A stretch of 64,000 nt of DNA from Neotamlana sedimentorum (GTDB lineage: Bacteria > Bacteroidota > Bacteroidia > Flavobacteriales > Flavobacteriaceae): the NCBI RefSeq assembly GCF_000943565.1, contig NZ_JTDW01000006.1, forward strand, positions 1 through 64,000. Direction: 5' to 3'. Below are positions 25,692-35,875 of the stretch, piece by piece; the stretch's first letter is position 1; each line of letters opens with the position of its first letter. A program made the translations under genes and the position numbers. The notes beneath the pieces were generated by a model. It was not told the DNA's origin and did no database searches. It saw only the letters and a program-made list of their open reading frames with translations.

Positions 25692-26243
25692 ATGCGAAAA
25701 TTAATTTTTGGCACTATTGCCCTATCTCTCGTACTTACAAATTGTAAAAATGAGCAAGATCCTTTTAAAATTGAAAAACAAAATGTTGGATTATTAACCG
25801 ATTCTACAAAGGTTAAAGACTTAAAAACTATTTTTGCTAACGATTCTATTTCAAAATTTGAAAGTGGTGAAGACTTTTCAGGAGATATAAATACCATAGA
25901 AATTTTTGAAAAAGGAGGCAAAAAACTTCTCGTATTAACACCAGAACGTATTTTAGATTCTACATCGGTTATACAAGGTGTTCAAATTGTAGACTCTCGT
26001 TTTAAAACAGATAAAAATATTTCAACCTTAAGTACTTTTAAAGATATTGCTTCGGCGTATAAAATATCTAAAATTAGCAACTTAATTAATTCGGTTTTAA
26101 TTACAGTAAACGAACTAAATGCAAGTTTCGCAATAGATAAAAAAGAGCTTCCCGCCAATTTAAGATTCGACATGAAACTTCAAATAGAAGAAACCCACAT
26201 TCCAGATAATGCCAAAGTAAAGTACTTTTTCATTATCTGGTAA
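25692..26243 (+). CDS. Hypothetical lipoprotein
   Basis: 183 residues. Lipobox LTNC (Cys18) then KNEQDPF. The N-terminal half has an SxxxDLxxIF repeat-like pattern; no known domain was recognised. It is the first gene of a tight same-strand run (lipoprotein, YitT, cupin, hydrolase, pseudouridine synthase, gaps of 15, 13, 3 and 2 bp). Confidence 0.72.
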   Translation: MRKLIFGTIALSLVLTNCKNEQDPFKIEKQNVGLLTDSTKVKDLKTIFANDSISKFESGEDFSGDINTIEIFEKGGKKLLVLTPERILDSTSVIQGVQIVDSRFKTDKNISTLSTFKDIASAYKISKISNLINSVLITVNELNASFAIDKKELPANLRFDMKLQIEETHIPDNAKVKYFFIIW

Positions 26244-26258
26244 AACTATAAAACCTTT

Positions 26259-27239
26259 ATGAATCCTTTCTTATCAAAAATACTTGTCGATATAGCTCGC
26301 AAACGTCTTACTGCTAAACAAAAAAGTAAAAAAGGTGTTAGCAAAAAAGAGTTAGTCCTATTGGTAAGAAATCTTCAAGTTGAACTAAAGCATGCTATAA
26401 AGGAATATTTTTTTATAGCCGTTGGTGTGTTTTCGGCGGGATTTGGCTTAAAAGGTTTTCTTTTACCTAATAACTTTATTGACGGTGGAGCAACAGGTAT
26501 TTCGCTGTTATTAACCAATATTACCAATTTGCATTTAGGTGTTCTATTGGTATTAATAAACCTACCATTCATTTTTTTAGCATCACGAACTATTGGTGTA
26601 AAATTCGCCCTAAAAAGTATTGTTGCTATTGCTTTCTTAGCTATTGTGGTGCATTTTGTAAATTACCCAACCATTACTCACGATAAGTTACTTATTTCGG
26701 TTTTTGGTGGATTTTTTCTTGGTTTAGGCATTGGTATGTCTATGCGTGGTGGCAGTGTTATTGATGGCACAGAGGTTTTAGCAATTTTCTTGAGTCGAAA
26801 ATTTTCGTTAACCATTGGCGATGTTTTACTAATCATAAATATTTTCATTTTCTCTGTTGGCGCTTATACACTTTCTATCGAAACGGCCTTATACGCTATT
26901 TTAACTTATTTATCGGCTGCAAAAACTGTCGATTTTATTGTTGATGGCGTTGAAGAGTACGTTGGTGTAACTATAATTTCTGAAAGACACACCGAATTAC
27001 AGCACATGATTACCGAAAAACTACGTCGTGCTTGCACTATTTACGCAGGTAAAGGCGGTTACGGCACTAACGGCAAAAGCTACGACAAAGACATAATTTA
27101 CACCATAGTAACACGTTTAGAACTAGCCAAATTAGAAACAGAAATTGACAAAATTGACAAACAAGCTTTTGTAATTATGGGCGTTGTAAAAGATTTAAAA
27201 GGCGGAATGATTAAACGTAAACCCATGAAAGACCATTAA
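26259..27239 (+). CDS. YitT family membrane protein (DUF161/DUF2179)
   Basis: 326 residues. About six transmembrane helices in the DUF161/YitT region: YFFIAVGVFSAGFGLKGFLLPNNFIDGGATGISLLL, and GMSMRGGSVIDGTEVLAIFLSRK. The C-terminal ~80 residues are a DUF2179 domain (GYGTNGKSYDKDIIYTIVTRLE). A cytoplasmic N-terminal extension of ~45 residues is basic. The transported compound is unknown. Confidence 0.9.
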   Translation: MNPFLSKILVDIARKRLTAKQKSKKGVSKKELVLLVRNLQVELKHAIKEYFFIAVGVFSAGFGLKGFLLPNNFIDGGATGISLLLTNITNLHLGVLLVLINLPFIFLASRTIGVKFALKSIVAIAFLAIVVHFVNYPTITHDKLLISVFGGFFLGLGIGMSMRGGSVIDGTEVLAIFLSRKFSLTIGDVLLIINIFIFSVGAYTLSIETALYAILTYLSAAKTVDFIVDGVEEYVGVTIISERHTELQHMITEKLRRACTIYAGKGGYGTNGKSYDKDIIYTIVTRLELAKLETEIDKIDKQAFVIMGVVKDLKGGMIKRKPMKDH

Positions 27240-27252
27240 TTCTAAAATTAAT

Positions 27253-27621
27253 ATGAAAGCTAAAAAATATACCATACAAAACGCTCCATTTGTTGTACCA
27301 ACAACCGATGGTAAAACCATAAAAGAACACTTTGGCAACGCCACCGATGCCAATTCACAAATTAGTATTGCTCATATGATTGCTCCTCCAGGTTGGAGCG
27401 AACCGTTCCAAAAACCAGAATTCGATGAGTACACGTTTATTATTAAGGGCAAAAAACAATTTATAATTGAAGACGAGGTTGTAACTTTGCACGCAGGACA
27501 ATCTATTAAAATTGAAAAAAATACGCGTGTTCAATATTCCAATCCGTTTCAAGAAGACTGTGAATATTTAGCGATATGCTTACCGGCATTTTCAATGGAT
27601 TTAGTTCATCGAGAAGCATAG
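27253..27621 (+). CDS. Cupin-domain protein
   Basis: 122 residues, one small cupin barrel: EYTFIIKGKKQFIIEDEVVTLHAGQSIKIEKNTRVQYSNP. The first cupin motif has only one of the usual His ligands, so metal binding is uncertain. It sits in the YitT/hydrolase operon. Function unknown. Confidence 0.85.
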   Translation: MKAKKYTIQNAPFVVPTTDGKTIKEHFGNATDANSQISIAHMIAPPGWSEPFQKPEFDEYTFIIKGKKQFIIEDEVVTLHAGQSIKIEKNTRVQYSNPFQEDCEYLAICLPAFSMDLVHREA

Positions 27622-27624
27622 CAA

Positions 27625-28464
27625 ATGAAAAAAATTATACAAAAAAATCTTCCTAAAATAATTGGTACATCGTTAAATACCATAAGTTTTATCGCGCCAA
27701 AATATGCGACTACAAAAGCTTTAGATATTTTTATGACGCCTAGAAAAGGGCGCATTCAAGACAAACAAAACGAATTTTTAAACACTGCCTCACAACTTAA
27801 ATTAGAATATAAAAACCACAGTATTCAAACCTATAATTGGCCTGGAACCGAAAAAACAATTTTATTCGCTCATGGTTGGGAAAGCAACAGCTACCGCTGG
27901 AAAGTTTTAATTAATAAGCTCCAAAAATTCAACTATAATCTGGTTGCGCTCGATGGGCCTGCACATGGAAAATCTAGTGGCAATAAATTTAATGCTATTT
28001 TATATTCCGAATTTATAAATGTGGTTGCAAACCATTATAAACCTAATATTATAATTGGCCATTCGGTAGGCGGAATGTCTTCTATTTTTTTTCAGCATAA
28101 CTACCAAATTAAAAGCTTAGAAAAATTAGTACTACTGGGAGCGCCTTCAGAATTTACCAAAATATTTAAAGGCTATGTAAAAATGCTGAATTTCAACAGC
28201 AAAATTGAAGATGGTCTTAACAAAATGGTTGAAAAACGATTTGATAATGAAACGGCCTATTTCTCTTCGGCTAATTTTACAAAAAAAATAGAAACAGAAG
28301 GCTTAATTATTCACGATAAAAAAGATAAAGTTATTGGTTATGATGAAGCTGAACTTATAGCTAGAAACTATAAAAATTCAACCTTAAAAACAACCGAAGG
28401 TTTTGGTCATGGCTTAAAAGATGACAGTATTGATGATGCCATTATAAACTTTATAAACAATTAA
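27625..28464 (+). CDS. Alpha/beta hydrolase
   Basis: 279 residues. Landmarks are FAHGWESNSYRW (oxyanion HG), LDGPAHGKSSG, the nucleophile elbow GHSVGG with Ser147, the acid near IHDKKDKVIGY and the His in GFGHGLKDD. No signal peptide, so cytoplasmic. Substrate unknown. It is 3 bp after the cupin gene and 2 bp before the pseudouridine synthase. Confidence 0.88.
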   Translation: MKKIIQKNLPKIIGTSLNTISFIAPKYATTKALDIFMTPRKGRIQDKQNEFLNTASQLKLEYKNHSIQTYNWPGTEKTILFAHGWESNSYRWKVLINKLQKFNYNLVALDGPAHGKSSGNKFNAILYSEFINVVANHYKPNIIIGHSVGGMSSIFFQHNYQIKSLEKLVLLGAPSEFTKIFKGYVKMLNFNSKIEDGLNKMVEKRFDNETAYFSSANFTKKIETEGLIIHDKKDKVIGYDEAELIARNYKNSTLKTTEGFGHGLKDDSIDDAIINFINN

Positions 28465-28466
28465 TT

Positions 28467-29222
28467 TTGAGCGAGAAATTAACACGATTAAACAAATATT
28501 TAAGTGAAGCTGGCTATTGCTCCAGACGGGAAGCCGATAAACTTATTGATGCAGGACGCGTAACCATTAACGGTACTATTCCCGAAATGGGAACCAAAGT
28601 TACGCCAAACGACGTTGTAGCCGTTGATGGCGAAATAATTAAAAACACCAAAAAAAGTTTCGTATATCTGGCCTTTAACAAACCTGTTGGCATTGTTTGT
28701 ACAACCGATACAAACATTGAAAAGGACAATATTATCGATTATATTAACTATCACAAACGTATTTTCCCAATTGGAAGGCTCGACAAACCTAGTGAAGGCT
28801 TAATTCTATTAACCGATGATGGCGACATAGTTAACAAAATTTTACGTGCCAGTAATAACCATGAGAAAGAATATTTAGTTACGGTTGATAAGCCTATTTC
28901 CCAAACGTTTTTAGAACGCATGTCTCGAGGTATTTATTTAGAAGAACTCAAACAAACGACTAAGCCTTGCGTTGTAAAAAAAGTAAATTCAACAACATTT
29001 AAAATTATATTAACTCAAGGTTTAAATAGACAAATACGCAGAATGTGTGCGCATTTAAATTATGAAGTTCAAACACTTAAACGAGTTAGAATAATGAATA
29101 TTAAACTCGATATGCCGGTTGGTAAATACAGAGAACTAACTCATGAGGAATATAAAAACCTTACTAACCTATTAAGTAATTCTACAAAAGAATTTAAACC
29201 TAAAACCCACAGTAGAAAATAG
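28467..29222 (+). CDS. rluF: RsuA/RluB/RluF-family pseudouridine synthase
   Basis: 251 residues starting at TTG 28467, two bases after the previous stop. N-terminal S4 domain (LTRLNKYLSEAGYCSRREADKLIDAGRVTING), then the catalytic domain with the Asp motif GRLDKPSEGLILLTDDGD and LTQGLNRQIRRMCAHLNYEV. It isomerises a uridine in rRNA. RluF (23S U2604) is the closest E. coli type by motif; the exact target is inferred. Confidence 0.88.
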   Translation: MSEKLTRLNKYLSEAGYCSRREADKLIDAGRVTINGTIPEMGTKVTPNDVVAVDGEIIKNTKKSFVYLAFNKPVGIVCTTDTNIEKDNIIDYINYHKRIFPIGRLDKPSEGLILLTDDGDIVNKILRASNNHEKEYLVTVDKPISQTFLERMSRGIYLEELKQTTKPCVVKKVNSTTFKIILTQGLNRQIRRMCAHLNYEVQTLKRVRIMNIKLDMPVGKYRELTHEEYKNLTNLLSNSTKEFKPKTHSRK

Positions 29223-29229
29223 CAGAAAA

Positions 29230-30105
29230 CTAGTTATGTCTTTCTCTCGCAAGTAGTGTATTTTTTAACAACATAGCAATCGTCATCGGTCCTACACCAC
29301 CAGGAACTGGAGTAATGTAACTGGCTTTTTTGCTTACACTTTCAAAATGTACATCGCCTGCAAGTCTGTAACCATTCTTTTTGGTTTGGTCTGGTACACG
29401 TGTAATACCAACATCTATAACAACCACATCTTCTTTCACCATTTCGCCAGTTAAAAACTCAGATATTCCTATTGCAGCTACAATAATATCTGCACCAAGC
29501 GTAATTTCTTTTAAGTTTTTAGAACGACTATGAACCACAGTAACTGTAGCATCTCCCGCTTTACGTTTCTGACTCATTAAAATACTCATTGGGCGACCAA
29601 CAATATGGCTACGCCCCATAACCACCACATTTTTACCCGAAGTTTCCACTTGGTAACGCTCAAGCAATTCCATAATTCCGTATGGCGTTGCGGGTAAAAA
29701 GGTTGGTAAATCTAAAGCCATACGACCAACATTTGTAGGATGAAAACCATCCACATCTTTATCTGGATCGATAGCCATTAACACCTTTTGTTCATCAATT
29801 TGATCTGGCAAAGGTAACTGCACTATAAAACCATCGATATCTGTATCATTATTAAGCTTATCAATAGTTTTAAGCAACTCATCTTCTGTAGTATATTCGG
29901 GTAATTCAATAAGCGTAGATTTAAAACCGATTTTTTCGCAGGCTTTAACTTTTGCATTCACATAAGTCATACTAGCACCATCACTTCCTACTAACACTGC
30001 AGCTAAATGAGGTACTTTTTCACCTTTATCAATCATTGCAGTTACATGTTCTGCAATTTCATTTTTAATGTCGTTACTTACTTTTTTACCGTCTAAGATT
30101 GTCAT
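29230..30105 (-). CDS. folD: Methylene-THF dehydrogenase / methenyl-THF cyclohydrolase
   Basis: 291 residues. Bifunctional enzyme of one-carbon metabolism. Motifs: [98 protein letters not shown]. It is convergent with the pseudouridine synthase (7 bp apart) and follows ffh on the same strand. Confidence 0.97.
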   Translation of the reverse strand: MTILDGKKVSNDIKNEIAEHVTAMIDKGEKVPHLAAVLVGSDGASMTYVNAKVKACEKIGFKSTLIELPEYTTEDELLKTIDKLNNDTDIDGFIVQLPLPDQIDEQKVLMAIDPDKDVDGFHPTNVGRMALDLPTFLPATPYGIMELLERYQVETSGKNVVVMGRSHIVGRPMSILMSQKRKAGDATVTVVHSRSKNLKEITLGADIIVAAIGISEFLTGEMVKEDVVVIDVGITRVPDQTKKNGYRLAGDVHFESVSKKASYITPVPGGVGPMTIAMLLKNTLLARERHN

Positions 30106-30120
30106 AGATTTACTCGAAAA

Positions 30121-30135
30121 GGCGTAAAAAACGCC
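30121..30135 (-). terminator. Hairpin between ffh and folD
   Basis: GGCGT/ACGCC around five A, followed on the - strand by TTTTC. A weak intrinsic terminator that may let part of the ffh transcript run into folD. Confidence 0.45.
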
Positions 30136-30163
30136 AAGTTTATTTTTATTCGTTTTTAAAATG

Positions 30164-30213
30164 CTTCGACTGCGCTCAGCATGACCTCTAACTTCTAACT
30201 TCTAACTTCTAAC
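30164..30213. repeat. REP-like sequence followed by a TCTAACT tandem repeat
   Basis: CTTCGACTGCGCTCAGCATGAC (30164-30185, given here as CTTCGACTGCGCTCAGC plus ATGAC) recurs almost unchanged at 47068-47090. Four copies of the heptamer TCTAACT follow (30187-30213). Both types are typical intergenic clutter of flavobacterial genomes. Confidence 0.65.
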
Positions 30214-30216
30214 AAA

Positions 30217-31545
30217 TTAACGCATATTCTTCATCATCTGCATCATCTTTTTGCCGCCACCTCCTTGCATCATTTTCATCATTTTGCTCATTTGGTTAAA
30301 TTGTTTTAATAACTGATTTACCTCTTGAACCGATGTTCCTGAGCCTTTTGCAACACGCTTTTTTCTACTTGCATTTAATACAGCTGGATTGGTGCGCTCT
30401 TTTGGCGTCATGGAGTGAATTATAGCCTCAATACCTTTAAACGCATCATCATCAATATCGACATCTTTCAGCATTTTTCCAGCACCAGGTATCATGCCCA
30501 TAAGGTCTTTCATGTTACCCATTTTCTTTATTTGCTGAATTTGACTTAAAAAGTCGTCGAAACCAAATTGGTTTTTGGCAATTTTCTTTTGAAGTTTTCT
30601 AGCTTCTTCTTCATCAAATTGTTCTTGAGCACGCTCAACAAGCGATACAACATCACCCATTCCTAAAATACGATCAGCCATACGAGATGGGTAAAACACA
30701 TCTATCGCATCCATTTTTTCTCCTGTACCAATAAATTTAATTGGCTTATTTACAACAGATTTAATGGAAATAGCGGCACCACCACGAGTATCACCATCTA
30801 ATTTAGTAAGAATAACACCGTCGAAATTTAAAACATCGTTAAAGGCTTTTGCAGTATTTACGGCATCTTGACCCGTCATAGAATCAACTACAAACAATGT
30901 TTCTTGAGGTTGAATAGCTTTATGAATGTTCGATATTTCGGTCATCATCGCTTCATCTACAGCTAAACGACCAGCGGTATCAATAATAACCACGTTATGT
31001 CCGTTCGATTTTGCATGTGCAATTGCTGCTTGCGAAATAGCCACCGGATCGTTATTTCCTCTATCGCTAAAAACCTCAACACCTATTTGATCTCCAACCA
31101 CATGAAGCTGATCGATCGCTGCCGGACGATACACATCACAAGCTACTAAAAGTGGTTTTTTGGTTTTCTTATTTTTAAGATAATTAGCCAGTTTTCCTGA
31201 AAACGTTGTTTTACCAGAACCCTGTAAACCAGACATTAAAATAACACTTGGCGTTCCCGATAAATTAATTCCTTCGGCATCGCCTCCCATTAATTCGGTT
31301 AACTCATCTTTTACAATTTTAACCATTAATTGCCCTGGTTGCAACGTTGTTAATACGTCTTGACCCAGCGCTTTTTCTTTAACAGTATTGGTAAATTGCT
31401 TAGCTATTTTAAAGTTAACATCGGCATCTAGTAAGGCGCGCCTAACTTCTTTTAAAGTCTCGGCAACATTTACTTCTGTTATACTCCCGTGCCCTTTTAA
31501 TACGTGTAAGGCTTTATCTAATTTATCGCTTAAATTATTAAACAT
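30217..31545 (-). CDS. ffh: Signal recognition particle protein
   Basis: 442 residues: N domain, G domain with MSGLQGSGKTTFSGKLA, DVYRPAAIDQL, DTAGRL and TKLDGDTRGGAA, then the methionine-rich M domain ending MMKMMQGGGGKKMMQMMKNM. Co-translational targeting GTPase. Start ATG 31545 with a -7 box 26 bp upstream. Confidence 0.98.
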   Translation of the reverse strand: MFNNLSDKLDKALHVLKGHGSITEVNVAETLKEVRRALLDADVNFKIAKQFTNTVKEKALGQDVLTTLQPGQLMVKIVKDELTELMGGDAEGINLSGTPSVILMSGLQGSGKTTFSGKLANYLKNKKTKKPLLVACDVYRPAAIDQLHVVGDQIGVEVFSDRGNNDPVAISQAAIAHAKSNGHNVVIIDTAGRLAVDEAMMTEISNIHKAIQPQETLFVVDSMTGQDAVNTAKAFNDVLNFDGVILTKLDGDTRGGAAISIKSVVNKPIKFIGTGEKMDAIDVFYPSRMADRILGMGDVVSLVERAQEQFDEEEARKLQKKIAKNQFGFDDFLSQIQQIKKMGNMKDLMGMIPGAGKMLKDVDIDDDAFKGIEAIIHSMTPKERTNPAVLNASRKKRVAKGSGTSVQEVNQLLKQFNQMSKMMKMMQGGGGKKMMQMMKNMR

Positions 31546-31570
31546 AATTATCTTGAAATTTTAAGAAATG

Positions 31571-31578
31571 CAAATTTA
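31571..31578 (-). promoter_or_regulatory. ffh -7 promoter element TAAATTTG
   Basis: A perfect TAnnTTTG on the - strand, 26 bp before the ffh ATG. The remaining divergent spacer up to 31828 shows no other recognisable feature. Confidence 0.55.
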
Positions 31579-31828
31579 ATAATTTGATGTGTAAATATTG
31601 AAGTTTAAACCTATAAAGTGAATAAAAAGACTGAATTAAAAACACAATACCATTTAAATACCGTTTATCGAAAATTAAAATTATTATTGCGCTTTAAGCA
31701 TCTAATTATAAAAGTGTAACGTATATAAATACAATTAATCCGCCTGCAAATTATTTCGTTTAACAATAAAATAATGCAACACAACTAAATTAATACCTAC
31801 TAACGTAACCTAACCGAAAATTGTTTTT

Positions 31829-33469
31829 ATGGCGTCACTCAATCCGCTTAACGGAAATTTAGACTTAAGAAAAGCCAAGCATTTACTAAGAAGAGCAACA
31901 TTTAACTTTTCTAAAAACCAATTAGAAAGTTTTACTGGCACAACCGCTCTCAATGCTGTAAACACCTTATTCACTCCAACAACAAACGCCTTACCAGAAC
32001 CTTACGACCCTTTACCAACAGACGCACCTGATGGCTTTTGGACTAGCGCACCAGAATTACCAAACACTTTCGATGACCAACGAAGAAAACGAGCAGTAAT
32101 AACTGGTTGGTGGTGGCATAATGCCATGAGTGAAACCAGTTTAAAACATAAGCTTTCATTTTTTCTTCACACTTGTTTTACCGTAGCTAAAGATGATGGC
32201 GCCGGAGCCGCTACCTATTATTACGACTACCTACGTTTACTAGAATTTTACGCATTTGGCAGTATAAAAAGTTTAGCAAAAAAAATACCGCTAGATAATG
32301 CCATGCTTGAGTATTTAGACAATACAAGAAACAACAAAAACAACCCAAACGAGAATTTCGCTCGGGAATTTCTTGAGCTTTTCACAATTTTAGAAGGCGA
32401 ACAATTAGGAGCAGGAAACTACACTAATTATACAGAAACAGATATTCAACAAGCTGCAAAAGTGCTTTCGGGTTATAAAATACAAGAGGACCGGAGTATT
32501 ATTGATGCCGAAACTGGCCTGCCAACTGGTTATATAAATGAAGATTTACACGATACCGACAATAAAACCTTTAGCGCTGCTTTTGGAAATGCAACTATAA
32601 CTGGAAGAAATTCTCCTCCAGAAATTATTGATGAATTAAGCGATTTTGTAGATATGGTTTTTTCGCAAGAAGAAACAGCTAAAGCGTACTGCCGAAAATT
32701 ATACAGATATTTTGTAAAAAGTAATTGGGACGATGAAGTTGAAACAGATATTATTACACCTTTAGCACAACAACTTATAAGCAACGATTACAACCTCGAA
32801 CCAGTGGTAAAAACATTGCTTTGTAGCCAACATTTTTATGATGCCGACGATACAGATGCCGCCGATGAAATTATAGGCAGCATCATTAAAAACCCGTTAC
32901 AACACCTCTCTGAAATGTGCGCCATGTTTAACGTTTCTTACCCCAACCCAACTACCGATGCTTTAAATTTTTACAATGATTTCTTTTTTAGGTTTATACA
33001 TAACACCTATTTTCTGTTTGCAGGAATGGGATTTTTTAACCCCGAAGAAGTAGCTGGATATCCTGCTTATTACCAAGAACCACTTTACGACCGAAACTGG
33101 TTTTCATCTAACACCTTAATTGGCAGATACAGACTTATAGAAAGCTTTATTGCAGGAGAAAACACGATTAGCAATGGCGATATTCATGCTATAATTGATA
33201 CCGTAAAATTTGTAGAAGATAATATTGCAAACGCTTCAGATCCTGTTTTACTGGTTACAGAAATCGCCGATTTATTATATCCTGAAGCTATAGATGAAGA
33301 CCGAACAAATTATTTTAAAAGCTTTTTAGTTGAAGATGGTTTTCCAGATTATTATTGGACAGGAACCTGGAATAACTACCTAAGCTCCAACGACAATGTA
33401 ACCGTAAAAATACGCCTTGACGCCTTAATTACCGCAATGGTTAATGCTGCCGAATTTCAATTAATGTAA
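31829..33469 (+). CDS. DUF1800 family protein
   Basis: 546 residues. It opens with KAKHLLRRATFNFSKNQL and contains WWWHNAMSETSLKHKLSFFLHTCF, NPNENFAREFLELFTI and DIQQAAKVLSGYKI, the DUF1800 hallmarks. No clear signal peptide at this start. DUF1800 and DUF1501 genes almost always occur as a pair; they are thought to be exported but the activity is unknown. Here the pair is 3 bp apart. Confidence 0.92.
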   Translation: MASLNPLNGNLDLRKAKHLLRRATFNFSKNQLESFTGTTALNAVNTLFTPTTNALPEPYDPLPTDAPDGFWTSAPELPNTFDDQRRKRAVITGWWWHNAMSETSLKHKLSFFLHTCFTVAKDDGAGAATYYYDYLRLLEFYAFGSIKSLAKKIPLDNAMLEYLDNTRNNKNNPNENFAREFLELFTILEGEQLGAGNYTNYTETDIQQAAKVLSGYKIQEDRSIIDAETGLPTGYINEDLHDTDNKTFSAAFGNATITGRNSPPEIIDELSDFVDMVFSQEETAKAYCRKLYRYFVKSNWDDEVETDIITPLAQQLISNDYNLEPVVKTLLCSQHFYDADDTDAADEIIGSIIKNPLQHLSEMCAMFNVSYPNPTTDALNFYNDFFFRFIHNTYFLFAGMGFFNPEEVAGYPAYYQEPLYDRNWFSSNTLIGRYRLIESFIAGENTISNGDIHAIIDTVKFVEDNIANASDPVLLVTEIADLLYPEAIDEDRTNYFKSFLVEDGFPDYYWTGTWNNYLSSNDNVTVKIRLDALITAMVNAAEFQLM

Positions 33470-33472
33470 ACT

Positions 33473-35101
33473 ATGAACAGACGTAACTTTATAAAACTTT
33501 CGGCAACTGCTTCTGTTATGGGTTTAACGCCTATACAACTGCAAGCTGCTTTAAAAACATTTGCACCTTATTTAGAGTGCCCCGATATTTCTAACCGTAA
33601 GCTTATTTTAATAAACTTAGCAGGTGGTAACGATGGCCTAAACACAGTTGTACCATTAAATCAATACGATTTGTATAGCAACTTACGCCCCACTATAAAA
33701 GTACCTATTTCTGGAAGCAACAAGTATTTGACTCTCGACAGCACACTGCCAGAAAACCAACAAATCGGGCTTAATCCAGCCTTAAAAGGCATGAAAAGTC
33801 TTTATGATAAAGGTTGGCTTCGTGTTTTACAATCGGTTGGTTATCCGTCGCAAAATCGTGGTCATTTTACATCAACCGATTTATATTTATCGGGTAACGA
33901 TGGTAATAGTTTATTAAACGGTGCAGAAACTGGCTGGATGGGACGTTTCATGGAGCTTTACTATTCCGAATTAATTGTAGAATCGTATCCTTTAGGTATT
34001 CAAATTGGCTCAAATAACACATCGTTAGGGTTTCATGGCGAAGAAGCTCATGGCTTATCAATAAATTTAACGAGACAAGACGCAGGCGGATTTTATTCTA
34101 TTTTAAATGGTTTAGCCGGTGAACCGCCTTTAAATTTCCCAGATTCAGATTACGGCGACCAGCTTCGTTTTTTAACCGGAACAGACGCGCTAACAAACAC
34201 CTACGCACAATACATTTCTGCAGCATTCGAAAAAGGTGAAAACACTGTAACATATCCAGATACCGATTTATCAAATCAACTAAAAACTGTAGCCCGATTA
34301 ATAAGTGGCGATTTAGGAACCAAAATTTATTTAGTTCGCATTTCTGGTTTCGACACACACGATGCTCAAGTTCAAGACCTTGGAGGTGTAGATGGATTAC
34401 ATTATAACTTATTATCTAATTTATCGGAAAGCGTTGAAGCCTTTATAACCGATTTAGACCGACAAAACCTATCGGAAGACGTCGTAGGTCTAACTTTCTC
34501 CGAATTTGGAAGAAAAGCAAAAGAAAATGGCAACATGGGAACCGATCATGGTGAAATTGCGCCTATGTTTGTTTTTGGAAAAGCGGTTAAAGGTGGCGTT
34601 TCTGGAGAAAACCCCGATTTAACTGAAGCGACAAGCTATAACAACTACCAATTAAAAACCGTACAATTTGATTATAGACAAACATTCGCTACACTGCTTC
34701 AAAATTTTATTGGAGCCGACAATGCTATAATTGATGCCACATTTTTCAACCATACCCTAAACGATAGTTTTAATAATTTAAAAGTAGACGACCTAATAAA
34801 AAGCGCCTACAATGTTACTACTGGTTGTGTTCCCGTAACAAACAATCCGTTAGGCGAAGATAAATTATGGCTAGTTTACCCTAACCCTTTTAAAACCACC
34901 ATAAATATATCTGGAGTTAATGTTGTTGAAAGTATTTCGTATAGAATTTACAGCGCCTCTGGTGTTTTACTTATTGAAAGCACCGACTTGGTCGACGAAG
35001 GTAAAGTTACCTTAAACCTCTCTCAATTTAGTAATGGCGTTTATTTTTTCGTAATTCTTTCTGGCGATAAAAAAGAAGTTCATAAAATTATAAAAACGTA
35101 G
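33473..35101 (+). CDS. DUF1501 family protein with T9SS sorting domain
   Basis: 542 residues. The start MNRRNFIKLSATASVMGL is a twin-arginine-type signal. DUF1501 features: LINLAGGNDGLNTVVPL, GWLRVLQSVGYPSQNRGHF, GFDTHDAQV, LTFSEFGRKAKENGNMGTDHGEIAPMFVFGKAV. Residues ~465-542 are a type A T9SS C-terminal domain (LVYPNPFKTTINIS ... LSQFSNGVYFFVI), so the mature protein is probably anchored or secreted at the outer surface. Confidence 0.93.
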   Translation: MNRRNFIKLSATASVMGLTPIQLQAALKTFAPYLECPDISNRKLILINLAGGNDGLNTVVPLNQYDLYSNLRPTIKVPISGSNKYLTLDSTLPENQQIGLNPALKGMKSLYDKGWLRVLQSVGYPSQNRGHFTSTDLYLSGNDGNSLLNGAETGWMGRFMELYYSELIVESYPLGIQIGSNNTSLGFHGEEAHGLSINLTRQDAGGFYSILNGLAGEPPLNFPDSDYGDQLRFLTGTDALTNTYAQYISAAFEKGENTVTYPDTDLSNQLKTVARLISGDLGTKIYLVRISGFDTHDAQVQDLGGVDGLHYNLLSNLSESVEAFITDLDRQNLSEDVVGLTFSEFGRKAKENGNMGTDHGEIAPMFVFGKAVKGGVSGENPDLTEATSYNNYQLKTVQFDYRQTFATLLQNFIGADNAIIDATFFNHTLNDSFNNLKVDDLIKSAYNVTTGCVPVTNNPLGEDKLWLVYPNPFKTTINISGVNVVESISYRIYSASGVLLIESTDLVDEGKVTLNLSQFSNGVYFFVILSGDKKEVHKIIKT

Positions 35102-35109
35102 CTATCGGC

Positions 35110-35862
35110 ATGAAAATTTTAAAACACTTTTTCATAACCTTTATATTAGGCTTTTGCTTGGTTTCGTGTAACAGAAACAAACCTGTTTACGATATTACCA
35201 GAACACCTACCGAACCTGTTACTTACAAATGGTGGATTTTAACGCATAAAAACTATCAAAAACCAGGTATTTATTTATACGATGAGGAAGCCAATGATAT
35301 TGTACTAGAACTAAGTTTACCAGAGGATTTACAATCGCCGCATGCCTTAGCTTTTGATGGCGAATACTTATGGGTTGGTGGTAACGGAGAAAACGAGTCG
35401 ATGTACCAAATACATCCAGACACTGGAGACATAGTAAACATCATTCCTAATATAATAACTGAAGGCATTGCTGTAAAAGACAATAACCTTTATTATTGCA
35501 ACTTAAACACGATAAATGTTATAACAAAAAACGGAAGCTTTGTTGATACTTTTGAAACAGAAAATACAACCTTAAATATTTCTGATATTACCATTTTTGA
35601 AAACAACTTGTATTATTTAAGATATTCTGAAACTGAACCCGTTATAAAATTAAACTTAAACACGTTTTCCGAAACACCAATAACTGGCTTAACTACCTCT
35701 GGAACGTATTGTTTAAGCTATTTTGATTATGAGCTAATTACTGTTTCTGCCTTAAACGAAATAAACCATAATAGCATACAAAGCGGTGATTTACTAAGCA
35801 GTTCCCCTACTATTATTGAAGGTTGGATAACCGCTATAACACCGCATTTTACAGCAGAATAA
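35110..35862 (+). CDS. Beta-propeller-like lipoprotein of the DUF1800/DUF1501 operon
   Basis: 250 residues with a lipoprotein signal (lipobox LVSC, Cys20). Repeated strands such as SPHALAFDGEYLWVGGNGENESMYQIHPDTGDIV and GIAVKDNNLYYCNLNTINVI suggest a small propeller. It is 8 bp after the DUF1501 gene, so probably part of the same surface system. Function unknown. Confidence 0.78.
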   Translation: MKILKHFFITFILGFCLVSCNRNKPVYDITRTPTEPVTYKWWILTHKNYQKPGIYLYDEEANDIVLELSLPEDLQSPHALAFDGEYLWVGGNGENESMYQIHPDTGDIVNIIPNIITEGIAVKDNNLYYCNLNTINVITKNGSFVDTFETENTTLNISDITIFENNLYYLRYSETEPVIKLNLNTFSETPITGLTTSGTYCLSYFDYELITVSALNEINHNSIQSGDLLSSSPTIIEGWITAITPHFTAE

Positions 35863-35875
35863 ACATAACTCGAAG

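Noticed and set aside
30187-30213. CRISPR-like repeat
   Set aside because: Four contiguous 7-bp units without spacers; a simple tandem repeat.
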